This document shows positions 23,482-32,100 of a stretch of DNA of 64,000 nucleotides, piece after piece (the first letter of the stretch is position 1; each line of letters starts with the position of its first letter). The position numbers and the translations under genes were made by a program. The stretch is from Prevotella sp. UBA2746 (GTDB lineage Bacteria > Bacteroidota > Bacteroidia > Bacteroidales > Bacteroidaceae): contig DEJO01000032.1 in NCBI GenBank assembly GCA_002353555.1, positions 1 to 64,000 on the forward strand, read 5' to 3'. The notes under the pieces were generated by a model that saw only the letters and a list, made by a program, of their open reading frames with translations, did not search any database and was not told where the DNA came from.

Positions 23482-25995
23482 TCAGAAACCGATACGTGGT
23501 TTAGCGGTTGGGACATCAATAGGCTGGATGTCTGCCGGCGTAATCTGGAAGAGGTGGCGGCGGTCGCTGACACACTGGCGCACACACCGGTGGGCATGGT
23601 TGATGTAGATGCGGTCGAGCTGGTTAGCCACGAACCGTGCATTGCCCCATGTTTTCAGGTCGCGTACCTTGTAGGCATCGGCTATCAAGGCTTTGTATTT
23701 CGCCCATGCCGCCCGCGTAAACTCATAATCGTATTCACCGACGCGCCGTCGGGTGATCTCCAGCAACTCTTCGATGCTGAAGTCCGGGAACTCGAAGCGG
23801 TTAGGAAAGCGCGAGTTGAGCCCAGGATTGAGTTCCATGAGTCGGTTCATCTCTTCTTTGTAGCCGCAGAGCACGATGGCAATGTTGCGTTGGCTCTCGT
23901 CGGCAAGGACATCCATCAGAAGAGGGATGACCAGTTTGCCGGGGTCGTTCTTGTTGTCACTGTTCAGGAGGTACGCCTCGTCCACCATCAGCACGCCTCC
24001 TTGTGCCTTCTCCACGACCTGTCTCACCACCTTCTCCTCATCGCCCCAGTTGGTACCGATGAAGGTGTTGCGTCCGCAGACGACGACATGCCCCTTAGTC
24101 AGCACGCCAGCCTCTTTGAGCATGGAGCCGAATATCTTGCAGACGGTGGTCTTACCCGTACCCGGTCTTCCGAGGAAAAGGCTGTGCAATGCTACCCGGT
24201 GACGCTTGCCGTGTGGGTTCAGGCATTGCATCATGCGGTTGTAGCGCGAAAGTTCAGTCAGTTCCTCCATCCGTTTCCTGATGTCGGCACATCCCACCAG
24301 TTTGTCCAGCTCCTCTTCAGGATGCTTCAGCGGCTTCAGCACCTCCACGTGTACGGTGGTGTTGGCACCTTGTTCCACGTCTCCGTCAGGGATTTCCGTG
24401 TCGTCGTCATGTTCGAAGTCTGGCAAGTCATCCCAGTCAATGCCGTCATCCTCGTCCTCATCATCAGGATGATCCCACTCGTCGGCTTCCTCCATCAGCG
24501 CCTTCTCTTTCCTTTCCGCCTCGATACGCTCCATCTCGTCAATGGAGTCCAAGTCATCGTCCTTGTTATATTGAGAACTGTTGACAAATTCATCCAGCAT
24601 ACGGGTGAACTCCTCTTCGTCAGTTTCATCTTCCTCGACGATTTTCTGCGGTTCCTCCACCATTGTGAAATAGTCCTCCAGGGTGACAGGTGTCAGTTTT
24701 CTGCCGCTGGGATACAAGATGCCGTCTTCGTCGAGATCCTCCTTGTGGATGAGTGCGGCACGCTCGTTATCCTCCTCCTTTCCCGTTGCTATCTCCCGGA
24801 GCATCCTTTCCGTCACCCTGGGACGCAGCAGGTTGTCCACGTAGTCGTGCACATGGTCGCGTGTCCAGTGGCGAATGGCTCCCGACGCATAGGCTTCCGT
24901 CACCAGTTGGCGCAGGTGGAAAGCCGCTTCCCGGTTGAAGTATAGGTTGCGTGTCTTTGCCATCCAGAAGAAGAAGTGCACCATCTCGGCAGGAGTCATC
25001 ATACCCACTTCAGCCCGGTTGCTTGCGTTAAAGAACTTTCGGAAGGCAGGCTCCACCTCCAAGAGGTTGTCTATTTCCGCTTTCGTACCGTAGATGACCG
25101 TCACCGTTTCGCGCTTGTAGTCCATGGCGTTCTGCAGGATAGCCTGACGGATGGGTGTTCCTTCTTCGGTCGACAGGATGCCCGGCTCAAGTATGGCGTA
25201 GAACTTCTTCTCGTTAAAGCTGCGAAAGGTAGACAAGATGTTGAGCCCATCGTTCTTGGGAAACTTCAGGTGCAGCTCCCCATACGGGTCTTCCACGTTC
25301 GACGCGTCGTAGAGACTGTCACAATAGAGGGTGGTGAAGGTATAGTCGCGAAAGGCAAGATAGCGGAAGTAGGTCAAGGTCTGCGAGGCATAGGTATCGG
25401 TCTCAGCCGTTATCAGGAAGTTGTTGCTGAATAAGATAGGGTTGGCGTCGCCCTTTTTCAAGACCTCGTCAGCCCATTCCCACTGCTTCGTTTGAATCAC
25501 CCAGCACTTGATGGGAAAGATGCCGGGTATCTCATTGAATATCCTGAACCATGTACTATGCCCTGATGCCTTGTTGAAATACCTTGCCAGCGTGCGCTCT
25601 GGCGTGATGCCCGTGCACCGCTCTTCACCGATGAACGTCAGGTTCATCCCCTCCTGGTCCAGCATGAAGTCAGCCTTCCACGTCACCCGCTCCTGGTCGC
25701 CATGCTGACAGGTCATCAGCAGCATGTACTTCCCCGCCATCCACATCTGCCTGATAGGGATGCAGACTTCCAATACATGTTTATTATAGGTGTAGGCTGA
25801 AGGTTGTTCGCGATGGGTCAGCCAGCCCATCAGCGTGTAAGTTTCGTCATAAATGTAGAAATCGTAGTCTATTGTCCGCGGCATGTTGTCATTCAGGCAC
25901 GCCGTGACTTTCAAGTCAGAGGGTTGGAAAGCTTCGTTCATGTCATTGCTGTTGTTGTCCAGCATTGTCATCTTGAAAATGTTACCGTTTCTCAT
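23482..25995 (-). CDS. AAA+ ATPase, SpoVK/CbxX-like, with long N-terminal region
   Basis: An 837-residue cytoplasmic protein. The C-terminal domain is a complete AAA+ module of the SpoVK/CbxX type: Walker A GRPGTGKTT (about 609), Walker B GVLMVDEAYLL (about 667), sensor-like NIAIVLCGYKEEMNRL and arginine-finger region GLNSRFPNRFEFPD. Before it lie about 100 very acidic residues (roughly 455-560). Residues about 1-420 have no P-loop; part of that (YAILEPGILSTEEG to FNASNRAEV) resembles a worn second AAA domain. Function unknown; relatives remodel or activate other proteins. It has a long leader with a small reading frame. Confidence 0.75.
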   Translation of the reverse strand: MRNGNIFKMTMLDNNSNDMNEAFQPSDLKVTACLNDNMPRTIDYDFYIYDETYTLMGWLTHREQPSAYTYNKHVLEVCIPIRQMWMAGKYMLLMTCQHGDQERVTWKADFMLDQEGMNLTFIGEERCTGITPERTLARYFNKASGHSTWFRIFNEIPGIFPIKCWVIQTKQWEWADEVLKKGDANPILFSNNFLITAETDTYASQTLTYFRYLAFRDYTFTTLYCDSLYDASNVEDPYGELHLKFPKNDGLNILSTFRSFNEKKFYAILEPGILSTEEGTPIRQAILQNAMDYKRETVTVIYGTKAEIDNLLEVEPAFRKFFNASNRAEVGMMTPAEMVHFFFWMAKTRNLYFNREAAFHLRQLVTEAYASGAIRHWTRDHVHDYVDNLLRPRVTERMLREIATGKEEDNERAALIHKEDLDEDGILYPSGRKLTPVTLEDYFTMVEEPQKIVEEDETDEEEFTRMLDEFVNSSQYNKDDDLDSIDEMERIEAERKEKALMEEADEWDHPDDEDEDDGIDWDDLPDFEHDDDTEIPDGDVEQGANTTVHVEVLKPLKHPEEELDKLVGCADIRKRMEELTELSRYNRMMQCLNPHGKRHRVALHSLFLGRPGTGKTTVCKIFGSMLKEAGVLTKGHVVVCGRNTFIGTNWGDEEKVVRQVVEKAQGGVLMVDEAYLLNSDNKNDPGKLVIPLLMDVLADESQRNIAIVLCGYKEEMNRLMELNPGLNSRFPNRFEFPDFSIEELLEITRRRVGEYDYEFTRAAWAKYKALIADAYKVRDLKTWGNARFVANQLDRIYINHAHRCVRQCVSDRRHLFQITPADIQPIDVPTAKPRIGF

Positions 25996-26120
25996 AAGTA
26001 TAATGTTTATTTTTCGGGAGTTAGCCGCTTTGCGGCGAAGATAAAAACCAGCAGTTCCGCATATTCACATACGGAATCAGAGAGAGAAAAGGAAGTCTCG
26101 TCACAGTTGTTCCAACAATG

Positions 26121-26219
26121 TCAAAGAGCGCATTCGCCCCGATACCCCATTCCGTTGATGGAGAAGGGCGCAAGAGTTACAGTCCGACTGATACGGACAT
26201 AGGTTTTGCCTGATGGCAT
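26121..26219 (-). CDS. Possible small open reading frame in the AAA+ gene leader
   Basis: A 32-codon frame starting at ATG 26219 (MPSGKTYVRISRTVTLAP...) and ending with TGA at 26121. It lies inside the long leader between the promoter at 26281-26313 and the AAA+ start at 25995. It could be a leader peptide or a small protein. There is no Shine-Dalgarno sequence, but this is common in the phylum, so coding remains unproven. The rest of 25996-26491 holds a GCCGC-TTT-GCGGC hairpin (26024-26036) and a TCCG/CGGA hairpin; no other gene is seen. Confidence 0.3.
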   Translation of the reverse strand: MPSGKTYVRISRTVTLAPFSINGMGYRGECAL

Positions 26220-26280
26220 CTGATTAAGAAAAAGTGGTGCTTTTTACCTGTCTTTCATTTCATTTGATGGATTGCGGGTG

Positions 26281-26313
26281 CAAAGGTAGAGAAAAAGAAA
26301 CGAATGCACCAAA
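26281..26313 (-). promoter_or_regulatory. AAA+ gene promoter
   Basis: Minus strand TTTG (26310-26313), 21 nt, TACCTTTG (26281-26288). The predicted 5' leader to 25995 is about 280 nt, unusually long for this window. Confidence 0.65.
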
Positions 26314-26491
26314 CATTTTTCCGACTATTTTTTGCCTTTAACATTTCATACTGTTCATACGGCTACGCCTGCAAGCGTTGGTCTTGACAACAATGGGGAT
26401 GGTAGACGAAAAACGGGTGTGGGTCTTCATGGCAGCACATTGCTCACAGGAGGGTTAAACCTTTATGTCGGCAGTGCGTCAAAATACTCGT

Positions 26492-29134
26492 ATGAATCGA
26501 TTGATACTTTTTTGTCTGCTCTTGTTCAGTGCAATCGGAGCAGATGCTCAGGGTGTGGTCAAGGGCAAGGTACTTGACAAGAAGACGAATGAACCATTGG
26601 AGTTTGTGAATGCCGTGGTGCTGAAGCGCGGCAGCGACAAGATACTGAAGGGGGCATTGACCGATGTTTCCGGCAACTTCACCGTGCCAGGCCTTGCCGA
26701 TGGCGACTATACGCTGAAGATTTCCTACACCGGATATAAGGATTTGATGCGAAATTTCACGGTTTCATCGAAAAACCGCATTCGTAATTTCGCGCTGCTC
26801 TACCTGTCGGAAGATGCCCACATGCTACAAGAAGTGACGGTGACGGGACAACGTTCGGAGATGAAGTTGGAGGTAGACCGCAAGTCGTTCAACGTAGACC
26901 AGCAGATTAGCAACGCCGGCGGCTCTGCTTCGGATGTATTGGAGAACATCCCGTCTGTCGAGGTAGACCAGGACGGCAACGTCTCCCTGCGCGGCAACAG
27001 CAGCGTGGAGGTGTGGATCAACGGCAAGGCAAGCGGACTGACCAGCGACAACCGCTCGGAGATTCTGCAGCAGCTGCCTGCCGAGAGTATCGAGCGCATC
27101 GAGGTCATCGACAACCCGTCAGCCAAGTTTTCGGCTGAAGGGTCGGCAGGCATCATCAACATCGTCCTGAAGAAAGACCGCAAGGCAGGGTACTACGGCT
27201 CCGTCCAGGTGGGTGCCGACACGCGGAAAGGCGCACAGTCGAGCTTCAACTTCAACTACAACAGCGGCAAGCTGGATGCCTTTATCAACGTGGGCTACCG
27301 CCACCGCCACAGTGAAGGCGGTGCCAACAGCGACCAGACGTTCATGAGCACCAACAGCTACCAGCGGTATAACACCCGTAGCGACAACCAAGGCAACAAC
27401 CTTTTTACGCGCGGAGGCATCACCTGGCACGCTACCAAGAAAGACGACCTGTCGCTGACGGGTATGATGATGCACGGTGGGTTCAACAACAATAACATGA
27501 CTCCCTACCACTACGGCACCGTCGGCGCTGCAGAAGACACGCGCACCATGTACCGTTACACCACGGGCAGGGCACGCATGCACATGTATCACGGCGAAAT
27601 GAACTACCGCCACAACTTCACCGACCGCCACTTCCTCGACTTCACCGTCTCCTTCAACTCGTGGAAGTCCAACAACGACAACTTCTATCAGGACAGCACG
27701 GTGTATAATAATTCACAATTGACAATTGACAATTCACAATTGATAATTGACAATTCACAATTCACAATTGACAATGGACAATTAAGACCTACGGAATACA
27801 TGTACCAGAGCCGTCCGCAGAACATCAACAACCGCGCATGGGAGGTGAAGCTCGACTACGAGAACCCGGTCAGCGAGCACTTCATGTTGCAGGCGGGCTA
27901 CAACGGACGCTTCTCTCACGAAAACACGCCGCAGGAGTCATACATAGACAAGGTGAACTTCGACGGTTCAGCGGCTGTCGAAGACAAGGCTTTCTACAAC
28001 CGATTCATCTACGACATGGACGTACATGCGCTCTATGCCACGGGAACTTTCAAGTTTGGAAAGTTCGGAGTGATGGCAGGCCTGCGCGGAGAATACTGGA
28101 AGGTGAACACAAAGAGCTACAACTGGGAGCAGGAACACAACTCAATGGACAATTCACAATTCTTGGACGAGCCAAGCGGCAAAGCCGAGCGGACAATTGA
28201 CAATTCACTTCAACCTTCAACCCTCACCCCTCAACCTTTCAAAAAGGACTACTTCCAGCTCTTCCCCAGCATTTTCCTCTCCTATCAGATAACGCCCACG
28301 CAGCAGTTGCAGCTCAACTACACGCGCAGGCTGAAGCGGCCGTGGGGCGGACAGCTCAACTCGTTCAAGAACACGCGCGATGCGACGGTCATCACTTACG
28401 GTAACCCGGAGCTCACGCCGGAGTATTCCAACTCCTTCTCGCTGAACTACCTGAAGCAGTGGACGCAACACTCGCTGCTCGTCTCGCTCTACTACCGCCC
28501 CACCACCGACGTCATGCAGCGCATCACCTACCGCAGCAGTGCCGACGGGCTGATGTACCAGACCAACTTCAACGTGGCAAAGAGCACCAGTTCGGGTCTG
28601 GAACTGACGATGAAGAACAAGTTCTTCCGCATTCTCGACCTCAGCACCAGCGCCAACTTCTATTATTATAAGATCAACGGCTTCGACTTCGACATCGACG
28701 GACAGACCGTCAGCGGCAACGGCAGCAACAGCTTCACGTGGAATGCACGCATGCAGGCAAGCCTGATGCTGCCCTACGACATCTCCGTACAGCTCACCGG
28801 CCGCTACCGTTCGCGCCAGGTGACGGCACAAGGCTACCGCAAGTCCAACTACAACATCGACCTGGGCGTGCGCAAGAACTTCTTCAACAAGAAGCTGACC
28901 GTGGCACTGAACTGCCGTGACCTGCTGAACTCGCGCCGCTGGCGCAACTATACGGTGAGCGACGACTTCGTGCGCCATCAGGAGAACTGGCGCAACGGGC
29001 GTTCCGTGCGCCTCACCGTGACGTGGAACTTCGGCAACAACAACAGCAAGAAGAAGCGCATGCCGCAACAACAACAGGGCGACCAGCAGGAGAATGACTT
29101 CAACAGCAGCTACGAAGGTGGTGGTGAAGAGTAG
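26492..29134 (+). CDS. Outer-membrane beta-barrel family protein (TonB-receptor-like)
   Basis: An 880-residue protein with a signal peptide (ending IGADAQG), a carboxypeptidase-regulatory-like domain (VVKGKVLDKKTNEPLEFVNAVV), a plug-like domain (SDVLENIPSVEVDQDGNVSLRGN, IERIEVIDNPSAKF) and a long barrel. This is the PF14905-type outer-membrane barrel; substrate unknown. Residues about 406-432 and 550-583 are translated from AATTCACAATTG-type repeats and look like insertions into loops (see findings). The C-terminus is Q- and G-rich (PQQQQGDQQEN). The ATG at 26492 (MNRLILFC) fits the signal peptide better than the frame-opening ATG at 26465. Confidence 0.87.
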   Translation: MNRLILFCLLLFSAIGADAQGVVKGKVLDKKTNEPLEFVNAVVLKRGSDKILKGALTDVSGNFTVPGLADGDYTLKISYTGYKDLMRNFTVSSKNRIRNFALLYLSEDAHMLQEVTVTGQRSEMKLEVDRKSFNVDQQISNAGGSASDVLENIPSVEVDQDGNVSLRGNSSVEVWINGKASGLTSDNRSEILQQLPAESIERIEVIDNPSAKFSAEGSAGIINIVLKKDRKAGYYGSVQVGADTRKGAQSSFNFNYNSGKLDAFINVGYRHRHSEGGANSDQTFMSTNSYQRYNTRSDNQGNNLFTRGGITWHATKKDDLSLTGMMMHGGFNNNNMTPYHYGTVGAAEDTRTMYRYTTGRARMHMYHGEMNYRHNFTDRHFLDFTVSFNSWKSNNDNFYQDSTVYNNSQLTIDNSQLIIDNSQFTIDNGQLRPTEYMYQSRPQNINNRAWEVKLDYENPVSEHFMLQAGYNGRFSHENTPQESYIDKVNFDGSAAVEDKAFYNRFIYDMDVHALYATGTFKFGKFGVMAGLRGEYWKVNTKSYNWEQEHNSMDNSQFLDEPSGKAERTIDNSLQPSTLTPQPFKKDYFQLFPSIFLSYQITPTQQLQLNYTRRLKRPWGGQLNSFKNTRDATVITYGNPELTPEYSNSFSLNYLKQWTQHSLLVSLYYRPTTDVMQRITYRSSADGLMYQTNFNVAKSTSSGLELTMKNKFFRILDLSTSANFYYYKINGFDFDIDGQTVSGNGSNSFTWNARMQASLMLPYDISVQLTGRYRSRQVTAQGYRKSNYNIDLGVRKNFFNKKLTVALNCRDLLNSRRWRNYTVSDDFVRHQENWRNGRSVRLTVTWNFGNNNSKKKRMPQQQQGDQQENDFNSSYEGGGEE
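27709..27785 (+). repeat. AATTCACAATTG-type repeat inside a coding sequence
   Basis: About six near copies of ACAATT[GC]ACAATTC in tandem, in frame with the outer-membrane barrel gene, encoding repeated DNSQLTI/DNSQFTI units. The same words occur in intergenic DNA at 37.5 and 42.7 kb. Confidence 0.85.
28141..28240 (+). repeat. Second in-frame intergenic-type repeat segment
   Basis: Contains ACAATTCACAATTC, a GCGGCAAAGCCG hairpin, ACAATTGACAATTCAC and pyrimidine-rich words (CTTCAACCTTCAACCCTCAC). All are read in frame by the barrel gene. Confidence 0.7.
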
Positions 29135-29186
29135 GAATCGTGCGCAACCAAAGCGGTTGTACATGTCATGGCTTATCCCTCCCCGA

Positions 29187-32100
29187 TCATTTCTTGATAA
29201 CCTTGCGTCCGTGATGGATGAAGAGTCCCTTTCGTGTCGGTGCTGACTGCAGACGCTGACCGTCCAGTGTGTACCAGAAGTCATCCGCCTTAGTCTTCAA
29301 AAAGAAGTCAGCCCCATCAATGGAATTGATGCCTGTGGCACAATCCAGACTGAGTGAGACCTTTGGAGCCTCAAAGACATCGTCAACAGTCCGGTCAATA
29401 TAGAGCACAAAAGCAGCATGGAAACCATTCAACGTGATGTTGTCATTGTCTGGATAATACAGTTTATTTTCCTTACCCATATACAAGGTATTCGTATCGC
29501 CATTGACCAACAGCACCGGACTATAGGTTCCCACAAAGTCTACATAGTCGGTCTCGACATTCGAGTAGCCATACTTGACGGTAACATGATTGAATGGAGG
29601 GTCAATGATATCATAAGTAGGGCCGAACCTATAGAGATACGGTTTACCTGCCTCCAGTGACTTGAGCGTGCCGGTGAAGTTCAGATTCAGCGTATTAGAC
29701 ACCTCATCATAGGTACTTCCCTGAAGGGTGACGATGTCTGCACCTTGCAGTTTCGTGCCCTGGATATCATCGATATCGAAAGGCAGTACGATGGTATGCC
29801 ATTTCCCGTCGTTGATTAACACATAACTCATCAGTTCGACTTTCTCAGCCTTTATTCCGTCATAGTCGTCGAGCAAGTCATCATTATCCTTGTCGCTGTA
29901 CAGTTTTAGGTCGGTCAACTGGAAATCCGACTCCTGACTCTCGAAACGATGCGTCTCGCCATTAAGTGAAACAGATGCAGTGGCAGTATATGTCTTGGTG
30001 GTAAGTCCACTTTCCACATCCACCTCAGTAACAGGACCTGTCACAGTGACATCGGGAGTAGCAGTTGTACCATTATTAGCCTTCACCGTCAGTCTCGCAT
30101 TCAACAAATTGTCATCCCATTTCCAATCAACATCCGTAATGCGATATCCGTAACGGGCGTAAATCTCCATATCTTTCGTCACCTCGATGACATCACCAGG
30201 CTGCTTCAGATGCGTTCTGCCGTTGAACTCTATAATCGACCTCACAAGATATGGGTCCACCAACCAACCCATGAAGTCGTAAGTGTCGAAAGGCATTGGA
30301 TTGGGCAGTGTGAAAGTCGTGCCCTTTTCCACTTTACGCTGCTCACCGGCATCATAGGTTCGGTCGCCCGTAATGGCAGGCTCATAGAGTGTAAGTTGCC
30401 ATGTCTCAGGCTCGTTGGAGCCTTCCAGCCCACAGACACATTTACCATTGACGAAGTCGTGCTTCTCGCAAGCCCGTTCCCCACAGTACTTACAGGTGAG
30501 CTGATGGTCATGTTTGTCTATTACATTATAGCTGATAGCACCATCAGTTTCATGGATGCAAAGCTCTATCTTTGCATAGTTACGCCATTTGCAAGCTGCC
30601 ACACGCTCAGCTGCCGTAAAGACACGCTCGATTGATTTCCGACCAGAGCCTGCCGATACCATCATAGGCTCCACATCGTCCTTGAAGACCAGACTGACGC
30701 CATTACCATTTTCCTTTTGGCTCTCATTTTTACCGCTTCCGATGGCACTGCCACCTTCAGCATAGGTAGCATTGCAACCAGCACCAACGAGCGCCTCTAT
30801 GACACCGCCCTCAATGGCGACCTCGCCTCCTTTGCCTTTATATCCGCCTCCGATGCCGGCAGCGTCGGTACCACCTGAGGCGAAAACGACACCGTCCGAC
30901 ACAACTACTTTACGTCCGCTGCCTTTGCAGCCACCTCCGATACCGGCTCCTTCCTTACCGCCTGTTGCATACACATCGCCGCCTTTGATGGTGAGGTTGA
31001 CACCGTCAGAACCGTCTCCGCCACCGATACCGGCACCTTGCTTACCGCCATTGGCTAATACTTCACCACCGTAGATGATTACCTCAGTATCAGTGTTCTG
31101 ACTGTTTCCCTGGCCATAGACAGTACTGCCACTGCCTATACCGGCACCTTGCAGGCCACCATAGGCGGTCAGCCTGCCACCATATATATAAGTATTACCG
31201 ACGCTACCACCTGAGTGTGAGCCATTCATTGCTACAGGATCGTAACCGCCGCCGCCGCCAAGACCGGCAGCATATTCACCACCAGTGGCTGTAACCTCGC
31301 CACCATACTGGTAGTAGGTGACACCATGATTCTTAGAGGTAGTCCAACCGGCTCCGCCTCCAATGCCGGCACCACTGTCGCTACCTGTTGCCTGCACGAA
31401 ACCGGCATAGACCGTTACAGAACCTCCCGTGAGGGGCTTGCCACTCTTACAAGCACCATTGCCGATACCTGCTCCATAGCCTCCATCCAATACAGAGTGA
31501 CCTGTTTTGCGTGAAGCAGTAATGCGGCATCCATGAATCTCTAAATCACCGATGGTCTCACCTTCATGTCCACCGATAGCGGCTTGATTTTTACGATTAT
31601 TGCTGATGTTCAATTGTCCCTGGTGATCAAAATCTGCTCCATTTTCAGTCTGGCTGTATATGTATAATTGATGACCTGCGGGCAGATGAATACCTCGACC
31701 GATATTCAGTTTAACATCGTTTTTGATGATCAGGTGGACATCGGTTCCTTGCACTTCCAAACATTCATAATCCTGCTTGACATCTTTATCCGCATAATAC
31801 CACCCATCCTGAAGTTTTAAATTTGATGGCAGCGGTTTGGTATCAACATACTCCAGGGTTCTGTCCACACGCTCTTCTGCTGAGTTCCAAGAACATTTAT
31901 AATAAGGAGTAGTTCCTTTCCGAGGTGTCACCTGAACAGGCTGCGGATTTTCTGGTGTGCCGATGTCAAGGACCACATCAAGAATATCATCAGCACTCAT
32001 CTTATGACCTTTCAGATGAAACTGTGCCTGGTATGCAGGCAAGGTGAAGTCCGCCTTCGATGGCGATAGTACGATTCCGTCGTCATTGGTCATCAGGTAT

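Noticed and set aside
23479..24945. A 488-codon plus-strand frame opposite the AAA+ gene
   Set aside because: It lies wholly antisense to a protein with intact Walker motifs and resembles no family; the composition is typical of an antisense shadow.
25996..26280. A known riboswitch in the AAA+ leader
   Set aside because: I looked for cobalamin, TPP, FMN and SAM core motifs and saw none; only hairpins and a small frame are supported.
28217..29284. A 355-codon minus-strand frame opposite the outer-membrane barrel gene
   Set aside because: Valine/alanine-rich shadow peptide with no promoter and no domain; the plus-strand gene explains the region.
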